This document shows, piece after piece, positions 1 through 9,275 of a stretch of DNA of 10,929 bases. Source of the stretch: Gulosibacter massiliensis (lineage in GTDB: Bacteria > Actinomycetota > Actinomycetes > Actinomycetales > Microbacteriaceae). Each line of letters opens with the position of its first letter. The first letter of the stretch is position 1. The notes beneath the pieces were generated by a model. That model saw only the letters and a list, made by a program, of their open reading frames with translations. It was not told the DNA's origin and made no database searches. Position numbers and translations under genes: made by a program. The stretch is taken from positions 1 to 10,929 of the forward strand of contig CAMDKN010000026.1 in NCBI GenBank assembly GCA_945901035.1, written 5' to 3'.

Positions 1-25
1 GACCATCGATGGCAACAACAATCAC
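1..25 (-). CDS. cmk: Cytidylate kinase, first 8 codons only (partial)
   Basis: A GTG start at 25-23 overlaps the tyrA stop as GTGA, and reads M-I-V-V-A-I-D-G before the window ends. This is the usual opening of bacterial CMP kinase, the beta strand that leads into the P-loop (AIDGPxGxGKS in the family). The P-loop itself lies outside the window. Cmk phosphorylates CMP and dCMP with ATP in the cytoplasm. In actinobacteria cmk normally follows rluB (Rv1711-Rv1712 in M. tuberculosis), here with tyrA between them, which supports the call. The four-base overlap implies translational coupling to tyrA; I see no strong ribosome binding site before the GTG. The identity rests on eight residues plus gene order. 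Confidence 0.72.
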
Positions 26-1104
26 TGGCTCTCGCCCGCGATTCTCCAGCCCCGCGCTTCAAGTTCGCGGACCAACGATTCTTCGGCTGTCGGCAGCACC
101 GACACTTCGGCGAAGCCGATGGCCGAGCCGGGCGAGTGCTCGAGGCGAAGGTCCTCCATGTTGACGCCCAGGTCACCGATATCGGCGAGCAATTGGGCCA
201 ATTGCCCGGGTCGGTCGTCAATGACGACCAGGATGTGGGCAAATCGTGCACTGCGACCGTGCTTTCCGGGGATGCGGGACACTCCGTTGTTCCCGGACGC
301 CAAAAGGTCCGCGAGAGCGGCTGTCGGGGTTCCACTGCGCAATGCCGTGACGACCGCATCGATGCGGTCACGAACGTCTTCCAAGACGACTGTCACGTCG
401 GCGGCGTTGGCGCTGAGAATCTGAATCCACAGACTCGGGTCGCTGGACGCAATCCGGGTCATGTCACGTAGTCCACCACCCGCGAGTTCGACCGACGAGT
501 CGGGTGCCCCGATGAGGGTCGACGCGACGGCGGACGACACGATTTGTGGGACGTGACTCACGAGGGCCACCGCGGAGTCGTGATCTGATGTCGACATCTC
601 AACGAGGTTCGCGCCGCAATCAATTGCCAGATCGGACACACGGTTGACCGCGACGGAATCGGCATCCGGTCGGGGGCACACCACCCACGAGCGACCCGTG
701 AAGATATCGGCGCGTGCTGAGACCGCTCCCCCGCGCTCGCGACCCGCCATCGGGTGCGAACCAACATAATGCGACAGGTCGATGCCCCGAGATTGCAAGT
801 CCATCAGAATCGAACCCTTGACACTGGTGACGTCGGTGACCATCGCGTCGGGGAACGTCAGGAGTTCGCGTGCGACAACGTCGGCGACGACGTCCGGTGG
901 GACCGCGACGACAATCAACTGCGGCATTTCGCCCTCGACCGCAGGGTGTCCGGCTCCGTACTGAGACGCGAGCGCAACAGCCGTAGGGGACGAATCCACC
1001 AGAGAGACGTCAACGCCGTGACGACGAAGCACCAGCCCGATCGACGTACCGAGCAAACCAGCGCCGACAATTCGCACCGGACCAGCGATACGGGCGTCAA
1101 CCAT
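22..1104 (-). CDS. tyrA: Prephenate dehydrogenase with C-terminal ACT domain
   Basis: A 360-aa protein that oxidatively decarboxylates prephenate to 4-hydroxyphenylpyruvate in tyrosine synthesis. The N-terminal Rossmann domain shows GAGLLG at 14-19, and an aspartate at 37 ends the second strand, which favours NAD over NADP. DVTSVKG at 91-97 and HPMAG at 117-121 are family motifs, and DHD at 174-176 with SHVPQ at 183-187 lies in the helical dimerisation domain. Residues about 289-358 form an ACT domain with DDRPG at 296-300, suggesting feedback control by an aromatic amino acid, probably tyrosine. The frame stays open upstream to 1218, but the ATG at 1104 is preceded by AGGAGG at six bases and starts just before the Rossmann fold. 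It overlaps the rluB stop by 8 bp and the cmk start by 4 bp. Confidence 0.95.
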   Translation of the reverse strand: MVDARIAGPVRIVGAGLLGTSIGLVLRRHGVDVSLVDSSPTAVALASQYGAGHPAVEGEMPQLIVVAVPPDVVADVVARELLTFPDAMVTDVTSVKGSILMDLQSRGIDLSHYVGSHPMAGRERGGAVSARADIFTGRSWVVCPRPDADSVAVNRVSDLAIDCGANLVEMSTSDHDSAVALVSHVPQIVSSAVASTLIGAPDSSVELAGGGLRDMTRIASSDPSLWIQILSANAADVTVVLEDVRDRIDAVVTALRSGTPTAALADLLASGNNGVSRIPGKHGRSARFAHILVVIDDRPGQLAQLLADIGDLGVNMEDLRLEHSPGSAIGFAEVSVLPTAEESLVRELEARGWRIAGESQ

Positions 1105-1852
1105 CGGACGCCTCCTCGTCATGGGGTTCTCGGGCGAGCGCGAGCACGTGCCCCACCTCCACTTTAGTGAGGTCGCGGGTTTCGCCCAAGGAGAGCGAAC
1201 CGAGCGAGAGCGGCCCAAAACTCTTGCGATGAAGTTCGATCACGGGGTGTCCGACCGCCTCGCACAATCGCCGAACGATCCGGTTGCGCCCCGAATGGAG
1301 CGTTATTTCGAGAAGGGTTTCACCCCGCGAGGGTTCACCGAGAATGGCGACGCGATCGACCGCAATCGGCCCGTCATCGAGGTCAATTCCGTCTTTCATC
1401 GAGCGGAGGGTTGATCCTTTGACCAGACCCGAGACTTTCGCAACATAGGTTTTGGACACCGCAAACGAGGGGTGTGCGAGCACATGAGCGGCATCCCCGT
1501 CATTCGTCAGGATCAACAGTCCTGACGTGTCAGCATCGAGCCGACCGACGTTGAACAACCGTTCGGGATAACTCACGACAAACTCGCGCAGGTCGCGGCG
1601 CCCTCGATCGTCCGCGAGCGACGACACCACCCCGGTTGGCTTGTTGAACAGCACGTAGCGCTTGCTCACATCCGCTTGGATTGGCTCGCCGTCCACCGTT
1701 ATTTTGTCCGTTTCCGGGTCGACCCGTGAACCGAGTTCCGTGACCACCACGCCGTTCACCGTGACACGCCCCTGTGCGATGAGAATCTCGCTCGCTCGGC
1801 GCGAGGCCACTCCCGCCGCCGCCAGCACCTTCTGTAGACGATCAGTTGCCAT
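1097..1852 (-). CDS. rluB: 23S rRNA pseudouridine synthase, RluB/RsuA family
   Basis: A 251-aa pseudouridine synthase that isomerises a uridine in rRNA, by homology U2605 of 23S rRNA. Residues 1-60 are an S4 RNA-binding domain (RLQKVLAAAGVASRR near the start). The catalytic domain carries GRLDADTSGLL around 103-113, with Asp106 as the expected nucleophile, and HSGRNRIVRRL at 186-196, matching the RluB/RluE/RluF family. Lys71-Pro72 in LFNKPTG is also typical. The frame extends to a GTG at 1864, but the ATG at 1852 places the S4 domain at the N-terminus as in homologues. This ATG overlaps the scpB stop by 11 bp. Only a weak GGGTGGG precedes it, so coupling to scpB is likely. The acidic C-terminus (about 244-251) is unremarkable. 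RsuA-like 16S specificity cannot be excluded from sequence alone, but the place after scpB fits RluB. Confidence 0.93.
   Translation of the reverse strand: MATDRLQKVLAAAGVASRRASEILIAQGRVTVNGVVVTELGSRVDPETDKITVDGEPIQADVSKRYVLFNKPTGVVSSLADDRGRRDLREFVVSYPERLFNVGRLDADTSGLLILTNDGDAAHVLAHPSFAVSKTYVAKVSGLVKGSTLRSMKDGIDLDDGPIAVDRVAILGEPSRGETLLEITLHSGRNRIVRRLCEAVGHPVIELHRKSFGPLSLGSLSLGETRDLTKVEVGHVLALAREPHDEEASDG
1111..1116 (-). promoter_or_regulatory. Ribosome binding site that sets the tyrA start
   Basis: AGGAGG lies six bases before the ATG at 1104, inside the last codons of rluB. It is a perfect Shine-Dalgarno core at ideal spacing. It decides for the ATG at 1104 against the in-frame ATG at 1122 and the longer open frame reaching 1218. 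It also suggests that tyrA can recruit ribosomes itself despite overlapping rluB. Confidence 0.85.
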
Positions 1853-2396
1853 CGTCAAACCCACCCGAACCGTCGTCGAGCAGAGCGGACACCGGCGGCA
1901 GGTGATCCAGCGAATCGATTCCGAGGTTGGTGAGCAAGAGATCCGTCGTTCCGTAGAGGATTGCTCCGGTTTCGGATTCGGTTCCCACTTCGGTGATCAA
2001 TCCGCGCCCCACCAGCGTGCGAATCACGGTGTCAACGTTGACGGCCCGAATCCCCGACACCTGTGACCGAGTGACCGGTTGTTTGTAGGCGATGACGGCG
2101 AGTGTTTCCAATGCGGGTTGCGACAGCTTGGTCGAATTCTGGGACAGCACCACATCACGAACGAGGTCGTCGAAGGACTCGCGCACATAAATCCGCCAGC
2201 CACCCCCGACCTCACGTAATTCGAAACCGCGGCGGACAGTCCCGCCGATGCCGTCGAAGTCGGCCACGAGGTTCGCGATCGCGGCTTTCACCTCGACGAC
2301 GGGACGTTCGAGGACGGTCGCGAGGGACACGAGGCTTTGTGGCTCATCGGCGACCATCAGAATCGCTTCGAGTTGCCGTTCGAGTTCAGTTTCCAT
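1842..2396 (-). CDS. scpB: Segregation and condensation protein B
   Basis: A 184-aa winged-helix protein that, with ScpA, forms the non-SMC part of the bacterial condensin, acting on nucleoid compaction and segregation. The first winged helix begins at about residue 3 (LERQLEAILMVADEP). The second contains LETLAVIAYKQPVTRSQV, the best-conserved ScpB segment. The acidic, Gly/Asp-rich tail (DDGSGGFDDGN) is probably disordered. Length is normal for the family. The open frame reaches a start at 2417, but the ATG at 2396 has GGGAG six bases upstream and gives the usual short lead-in. It overlaps the scpA stop by 11 bp, so the ScpA and ScpB subunits should be translated in coupled fashion. The smc gene is not in the window; in actinobacteria it is usually elsewhere. 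Confidence 0.95.
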   Translation of the reverse strand: METELERQLEAILMVADEPQSLVSLATVLERPVVEVKAAIANLVADFDGIGGTVRRGFELREVGGGWRIYVRESFDDLVRDVVLSQNSTKLSQPALETLAVIAYKQPVTRSQVSGIRAVNVDTVIRTLVGRGLITEVGTESETGAILYGTTDLLLTNLGIDSLDHLPPVSALLDDGSGGFDDGN

Positions 2397-3186
2397 ATTC
2401 CGCTCCCAGTGTGACAAGGTTCTCGTCGCTCCACGTATCCGCGCTCCAGCGCACGGTCAATTCGCCCAAAGGTTCGATTTGCTCGAACGAGACCGCGGAT
2501 TGACGATACAACTCGAGGATCGCGACAAAACGCGCGACGACGACACCTTTGTGTTCCGCCCCCGCGATGATCTGTCGGAACGTCATCGGCGTCTTTCGCA
2601 CCATCGAAATAACGATGGCCGCCTGCTCACGAACCGACACCAGTGGTGCGTGGAGGTGTTCGAGCCCGACGAAGGGTATCTCGCGCGGGGCGAGCGCAAA
2701 GAGAGCGAGCGTGTGAAAATCCTCGAGCGATGTGGCCCACACGAGTTCGGGGGTGCGTTCGCGGAACTTGTCTTCAAGTCGCACTGCCCGTGGGTGACGA
2801 GCGGATTCGCGTTCGATGCGCTCGGCGAACCACGCCGAAACTTCTTTGAAGGCGCGGTACTGAAGAAGGCGTGCGAACAACAGGTCGCGCGCCTCGAGCA
2901 CCGCGACATCTTCGGCGTCGGCGTAATCGCCGGTGGGCAACAATCCGACAATTTTCATGTCCAGCAACGTCGCGGCAACGACAAGAAACTCGGAGGCCGC
3001 GTCGAGTTCCGCTGTTCCGTTCAGTTCGCGCAGAAACTCGATGAACTCACCCGTCACCGCGGCCAGGCTCACGTCCGTGATGTCCATCTCGTGTTTCGAG
3101 ATGAGAGAAATGAGGAGGTCGAAGGGTCCGTCGAAGTTCGTGAGGCTGACGCGGAAACCGTCTTCGGAACTAGGCAATCTTTCCAA
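2386..3186 (-). CDS. scpA: Segregation and condensation protein A (kleisin), TTG start
   Basis: A 266-aa kleisin that bridges the Smc heads and binds ScpB. The N-terminal FDGPFDLLISLI (about 18-29) is the diagnostic ScpA motif, and a helical segment with ATLLDMKIVGLLP follows. The central part is charged and variable. The C-terminal winged helix (about 200-255) includes TFRQIIAGAEHK and FVAILELYRQ, and would contact the Smc ATPase head. No ATG or GTG is available before the motif. An in-frame TGA lies three codons upstream, so translation must begin at TTG 3186 or TTG 3177. I chose 3186 because GAGAG lies ten bases upstream, whereas the nearest purine run abuts 3177. Either start overlaps the end of parA (17 or 8 bp), which points to coupling. 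Confidence 0.93.
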   Translation of the reverse strand: MERLPSSEDGFRVSLTNFDGPFDLLISLISKHEMDITDVSLAAVTGEFIEFLRELNGTAELDAASEFLVVAATLLDMKIVGLLPTGDYADAEDVAVLEARDLLFARLLQYRAFKEVSAWFAERIERESARHPRAVRLEDKFRERTPELVWATSLEDFHTLALFALAPREIPFVGLEHLHAPLVSVREQAAIVISMVRKTPMTFRQIIAGAEHKGVVVARFVAILELYRQSAVSFEQIEPLGELTVRWSADTWSDENLVTLGAEYGN

Positions 3187-4006
3187 GGGAAATCAGCTCT
3201 CGGGCAAGTTCGCGGTATGACTCGGCCGCTTGGTGGTCCGGTGCGAAGGTGGTGATGGGTGCCGCCGCGACGGTCGAATCGGGGAATTTCACGGTACGAC
3301 GAATGATGGACTTCAGAACGTCCTTGGGTCGATTCTTGGTGACCAGTTCGAGGACTTCCACCGAGTGAAGCGTGCGCGGGTCAAACATGGTCGGGAGAAT
3401 GCCGTCCAGTTGAAGGTTGGGGTTGAGTCGCGCCTTGACCTTGTCGACGGTATCCAGCAACAACGCCACTCCACGGAGTGCGAAAAACTCGCACGCGAGT
3501 GGAATGAGAACACCGTGACTCGCGGTCAGTGCATTCACGGTCAACAGTCCGAGCGAGGGCTGGCAGTCGATCAGGATCAGGTCGTAGTCGTCGATGACGG
3601 GCTTGAGCACATCGGCGAGCACGTGTTCGCGGGCGACCTCGTTGACCAGTTGGACCTCGGCCGCGGCGAGGTCGATATTCGCCGGCAGGATGTGGATGTT
3701 CTCAATTGACGTGGCCTGAATGACGTCGCGGGTCGACAACGGTGAACGAGACGGGTCCGACGACTTCTCGGGAACGAGCAAGTTGTAGATTGTCGGACCG
3801 TCATGAACATTCGCGCCGAGACCCGCGGTCAGTGCGCCCTGAGGATCGAAATCCACCACCAGGACTTTGCGGCCGATTTCCGCCAATGCCCCCGCCAACG
3901 AGATGGCGGTGGTGGTCTTGCCGACGCCGCCTTTTTGGTTACACAACGAAATCACGCGCGCCGGACCGTGAGTGGTCAACTGTGGGGGCACGGGAAAAGC
4001 GGTCAC
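3170..4006 (-). CDS. parA: ParA/Soj-family ATPase (MinD/Mrp superfamily), ScpAB-linked
   Basis: A 278-aa deviant Walker ATPase. KGGVGKTT at 25-32 is the deviant P-loop with signature lysine 25, DFDPQGALT at about 52-60 is the switch region, and DLILIDCQPSLG at about 142-153 is Walker B. Family members bind nucleoid DNA as ATP dimers and position cargo or origins. No parB or parS-like site accompanies it here. The gene sits before scpA as does Rv1708 in M. tuberculosis, so it is probably the second, ScpAB-associated ParA rather than the origin-proximal ParA of a ParAB pair. The 18-residue N-terminal lead before VISLCNQ is short and proline-rich. The GTG at 4006 lies six bases after a -10 box and has no ribosome binding site, suggesting a leaderless transcript. 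The partner and exact role are unknown. Confidence 0.92.
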   Translation of the reverse strand: MTAFPVPPQLTTHGPARVISLCNQKGGVGKTTTAISLAGALAEIGRKVLVVDFDPQGALTAGLGANVHDGPTIYNLLVPEKSSDPSRSPLSTRDVIQATSIENIHILPANIDLAAAEVQLVNEVAREHVLADVLKPVIDDYDLILIDCQPSLGLLTVNALTASHGVLIPLACEFFALRGVALLLDTVDKVKARLNPNLQLDGILPTMFDPRTLHSVEVLELVTKNRPKDVLKSIIRRTVKFPDSTVAAAPITTFAPDHQAAESYRELARELISLGKIA

Positions 4007-4012
4007 GGGCTA

Positions 4013-4041
4013 ATTCTATGGTGATTGCGAGCCATAGTCAT
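4013..4041 (-). promoter_or_regulatory. Promoter for parA and the downstream segregation genes
   Basis: In transcription direction, ATGACT (4041-4036; four of six matches to TTGACA) is followed by a 17-bp spacer and TAGAAT (4018-4013; five of six matches to TATAAT). Six bases later comes the GTG of parA. That geometry puts the transcription start on or beside the start codon, as in the leaderless mRNAs common in actinobacteria. The -35 overlaps the xerD stop codon. This is the only sizeable gap in the left half, so the promoter could drive parA-scpA-scpB-rluB-tyrA-cmk. It is predicted from sequence only. Confidence 0.6.
4016..4037 (-). repeat. Inverted repeat inside the parA promoter, possible operator
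   Basis: CTATGG and CCATAG form perfect 6-bp arms (4032-4037 and 4016-4021) around a 10-bp centre. The centres of the arms are 16 bp apart, and the dyad axis falls within half a base of the middle of the -35/-10 spacer. One arm overlaps the last two bases of the -35 box and the other overlaps the -10 box. The placement fits an operator bound by a dimer, perhaps for autorepression. As a terminator it would be poor: the stem is short, the loop is ten bases, and no T-run follows. Confidence 0.4.
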
Positions 4042-4934
4042 CGCGCTCGCGGATGAGCCGTGCGGTACGCCTCGGTCAACGCGTCTCGCGTCACGAAGGT
4101 GTAAATCTGGGTCGTGGAGACAGACGAGTGCCCGAGAAGTTCCTGGACTACGCGAATATCCGCTCCGCCACGAAGCAAGTGAGTCGCGAAGGAGTGCCGA
4201 AGAGTGTGGGGCGAGATGGTGGCGGTGAGGTTCGCTCGCTGCGCTGCGGCCCGGATCAGAAGGAAAACGTTCTGGCGACTGAGCGGTGCGCCTCGGGCGC
4301 CCAGAAACAGCGCGGGCGTCCCACGGCCTTTGGCGAGCAACGCCGGCCGCCCGCGAACCAGATACGCGGCAATCGCTTCGCGCGCAAAACGCCCCACCGG
4401 AACAATCCGCTGTTTGTTTCCCTTTCCGGTGAGGGTGATGGCGTCAAGCACGTCATCCGCGTGGACGTCGTCGACCACGAGCCCGACCGCTTCGGACACG
4501 CGCGCGCCCGTGGCGTACATCAGTTCGAGGATTGCCCGATCCCGTAATCCGATGGGTGAATCGATTTCGGTGCAGTCGATGAGCGCGGTGACCTGTTCGA
4601 TGGTGAGAGCGTGCGGAAGTCGCTGGGTCCGCCCGGGCGCAATCACCGCGCCGGTTGGGTCCACTGACGCCAATCCCTCCGCGATCAGATAACGATGAAA
4701 CGAGCGGATGGTGGACAACATTCGCGTGATGGACGACGCGGCCAGTCCCGCGCCGCGGAGCTCGGCGAGATAATCTGTCACGTCCGCTGTGGTGAGCGAA
4801 TCAACGGCACGAATTCCGATGTGCTGCGACCACGTGGCGAGGTCGCGCCGATACGCGGCGATCGTGTTTGCGCTTCGACCACGCTCGAGCGCGGTGTGGC
4901 GCAGAAACTGCTCAACGAGGCGGGTTACCTCCAC
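4038..4934 (-). CDS. xerD: Tyrosine recombinase XerD
   Basis: A 298-aa site-specific recombinase, the same length as E. coli XerD. With XerC it resolves chromosome dimers at dif near the terminus. The N-terminal SAM-like core-binding domain covers about 1-90. The catalytic domain has all expected residues: Arg145 (TGARVSE), Lys171 (TGKGNKQR), His243 and Arg246 (HTLRH), His269 (LGHSS) and the nucleophile Tyr278 (TQIYTF). The first codons are GTG GAG GTA ACC, starting 6 bp after the pyrG stop. I see no good ribosome binding site before the GTG, so readthrough from pyrG translation probably helps. In M. tuberculosis a NUDIX gene lies between pyrG and xerD; it is absent here. XerD rather than XerC is favoured by length and by the ScpAB neighbourhood. 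Phage integrase is unlikely given the context. Confidence 0.94.
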   Translation of the reverse strand: MEVTRLVEQFLRHTALERGRSANTIAAYRRDLATWSQHIGIRAVDSLTTADVTDYLAELRGAGLAASSITRMLSTIRSFHRYLIAEGLASVDPTGAVIAPGRTQRLPHALTIEQVTALIDCTEIDSPIGLRDRAILELMYATGARVSEAVGLVVDDVHADDVLDAITLTGKGNKQRIVPVGRFAREAIAAYLVRGRPALLAKGRGTPALFLGARGAPLSRQNVFLLIRAAAQRANLTATISPHTLRHSFATHLLRGGADIRVVQELLGHSSVSTTQIYTFVTRDALTEAYRTAHPRAR

Positions 4935-4940
4935 GCTCGG

Positions 4941-6722
<1,782 letters not shown>

Positions 6723-8374
6723 TGCTGCGTGGGCTCGAGCATTGTCGGAGTCGGGGGTTCCGGACAGTAAACGCGCCATTTCTTCAATGCGTTCGTCGCC
6801 ATCGAGCCGGGAAATCGTCGATTCCGTGATCGCACCGCTCGTATCTTTGACAATGCGCAAGTGGTTTGTTGCGAAAGCGGCTACCTGCGCGAGATGTGTC
6901 ACGACGATCACCTGGGCCGACCGCGCCAAGATCGCCAGCCTCCGTCCAATCTCAATAGCGCTTGCACCACCCACACCCGCGTCGACCTCGTCAAAGACGA
7001 GGGTCGGCACGGTGTCCGTCGACGCGATGACGACTTCGATAGCAAGCATCACGCGCGACAGTTCACCACCCGACGCGGTCTTTGTCACCGGTTTCGGTTC
7101 CCCGCCGGGGTGCGGACGCAGCAGCATTTCGACGACATCCCGACCGTGGGCGAAAAATTCGGGACCGTTCTGGGGTGCAACGCGCACAACGAATTGAGCG
7201 GTCGGCATCGAGAGCGAATGAAGTTCCTCGGTAACCGCCTCGGACAATCGTTGAGCGGCTTCAGTTCGCGCACTAGTGATTCGGGTTGCGAGGCCCTCGA
7301 GGGTCACTTCGTCGGCCGCAATTTCGAGCGACAACGCGGCGAGTGCGTCATCAGAACGATCCAGGTCAAACAGGCGATCGGATGCGCTCGACCACAGCGC
7401 GAGGACATCGTCAAGGGTCGGACCGTAGGCCCGCACCAGCGCGTTGATGGCCGCGGTCCGCTCGTGGACTTGTTCTAAATCGTCACCATCGACGTCTAAT
7501 CCAGCGGCGTAGGCCGAGACAGACTGCGCCGCCTCGCGAACCACAATGCTTGCCTCGGTTATCTGGGCGAGAATACCTTCGATAGACGGATCGTGCCCGT
7601 TCACCCGTTCCAGAGCTCGGCGTGCATTCTCCATGAGCGAAACGGCATCGAATTCGGCGTCGTCCGCCGACAGCGATTCGTGCGCCTCTTGCGCGGCGCG
7701 ACGTAATTCCTCGCTGTTCGCCAGGCGATCCGCCTTGGCCCTCAGAGCCACGTCTTCTCCGGCAATCGGCGCAACGGCATCAATCGCCGCCACCGCAGTC
7801 CGGAGGTCGTCCGCCTCGCGGAGGCGGTCCGACGCATCACGCGTCATTGATTCGCGGCGTGTAATCGCGGTGCTCCAGCGCCGATAAACGGTCTGATAGT
7901 CGTCCACCAGCGTCCGCAACGGTCCGCCGGCGTAGCGGTCGAGCGACTCACGCTGCGCGGTCTGGGATCGAAGGCGCAATTGTTCGCTCTGTCCGTGAAT
8001 CGCAACGAGGTGGCTGCCGATGTCGCCCAGTGCGCTGACGGGCGACGATGCACCCCCAACAACCACTCGGGAACGGCCTTCCGAACTGACCGACCGTGTC
8101 ACGACCAATTCGCCGTCGTCAATCGATCCGCCGAGTTCGCCGACGCGATCCAGCACCGTTTGATTCGTTACGGACCAGCGACCGCTGACCAGTGCGCGTT
8201 CGGCGGTATGCCGCACGACGCCGGAGTCGGCGCGCTCGCCGAGGAGAAGTCCGAGCGCCGAGACGACCATCGTCTTTCCCGCACCCGTCTCGCCGGTCAC
8301 CGCCGTGAAACCGGGCGTGAGTGTGAGGGTCGCGGACTGGATCACGCCGAGGTCCTTGATCGAAATCTCGTGAA

Positions 8375-9274
8375 TCATAAGGACCTGCCGCGCCACCCGT
8401 CGGTGGGGAGCGAAAACTTCTGGACGAGTCGCTCGGAGAAAGGCCCCGAATGGGTTCGCGCGAGGCGCACCGGCGTTTCGGATCGACGCGCAATTACCCG
8501 CGACCCCGGCGCAAGCGTGTGGGTACGACGACCATCACACCACAGCACACCCGATGCGTGATTGCGGCTGAGTAGGTCGACCGTCAGAGTCGAAGACGGT
8601 GCCGTGACGAGCGGGCGCGCGAACAAGGCGTGAGCGGACAGCGGCACCATGATGAGGGCTTCGACGGTCGGCCACACCACGGGACCACCGGCGGAAAACG
8701 AATAGGCGGTGGACCCGGTCGGGGTAGCCATGAGAACCCCGTCGCACCCGAAGGTGGAGATGGGTCGATCGTCGACGCCAATCACGACCTCGATCATGCG
8801 CTCTCGCGCCATTTTCTCGACGCTGGCCTCATTGAGCGCCCACGTTTCGAAGACCGTCGTACCGTTCAATTCGACGCTAACGTCGATCGTCATGCGCTCG
8901 TCCACCGAATAGTCCTTGTTCCAGACACTCCCGACCGTGGCTTCGAAGTCTTCCGGTTCTAGCTCGGCGAGAAATCCAACGTGCCCCATATTTACACCGA
9001 GCAGCGGGGCGGTTTGTCCGCGCATTATTTCCGCGGCCTTGAGGATGGTCCCGTCGCCACCCAAACAAATCACCAACTCGATGTCCTCGGGTTCGACGTC
9101 AACACCGAGTTGTTTTACCTCGACATCGGATTCGGCTGTCACCGCGGGGTGTTGCGAATCGAGGACCACCGAGGTTCCGCCCAACCGGTTCAGTTCGCGG
9201 GCGACGGCGGCCGCGGCCAAAATACTGGCGGGCCGACCGGTGTGGGCAAGGATGAGGAATGATCGTTCCGACAT
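8375..9274 (-). CDS. nadK: NAD kinase
   Basis: A 299-aa NAD kinase (PpnK) that makes NADP from NAD using ATP or polyphosphate. GGDGT at 72-76 is the catalytic/nucleotide motif, GVNMGHVGFLAEL at about 93-105 follows, NE at 148-149 is the substrate-contacting pair, and TPTGSTAYSFSAGGP at about 184-198 is the conserved beta-sandwich motif. The ATG at 9274 has GGGGAGG five bases upstream and lies 1 bp after the tlyA stop. The frame is open to 9376, but that stretch belongs to tlyA. The tlyA-nadK-recN order is the same as Rv1694-Rv1696. The C-terminus overlaps recN by 4 bp. Confidence 0.96.
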   Translation of the reverse strand: MSERSFLILAHTGRPASILAAAAVARELNRLGGTSVVLDSQHPAVTAESDVEVKQLGVDVEPEDIELVICLGGDGTILKAAEIMRGQTAPLLGVNMGHVGFLAELEPEDFEATVGSVWNKDYSVDERMTIDVSVELNGTTVFETWALNEASVEKMARERMIEVVIGVDDRPISTFGCDGVLMATPTGSTAYSFSAGGPVVWPTVEALIMVPLSAHALFARPLVTAPSSTLTVDLLSRNHASGVLWCDGRRTHTLAPGSRVIARRSETPVRLARTHSGPFSERLVQKFSLPTDGWRGRSL

Positions 9275-9275
9275 T

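Noticed and set aside
1105-1218. A 38-residue N-terminal extension of TyrA
   Set aside because: It is the out-of-frame end of rluB. AGGAGG at six bases before ATG 1104 fixes the start.
1553-1564. GAACaaccGTTC, a match to the actinobacterial LexA (SOS) box core
   Set aside because: It lies deep inside rluB over codons for the conserved RLFNVG segment and not near any start, so protein constraint explains it.
2248-3255. A 335-codon open frame on the plus strand
   Set aside because: It lies wholly antisense to scpB, scpA and the end of parA. Its arginine-rich product has no recognisable domain. In GC-rich DNA such antisense frames are common.
4016-4037. Terminator after xerD
   Set aside because: The stem is only 6 bp with a 10-base loop and there is no T-run, so an operator or chance is likelier.
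4053-4692. Two plus-strand open frames of about 160 codons
   Set aside because: Both are antisense to the catalytic domain of xerD, which has all its active-site residues. Composition is that of a shadow frame.
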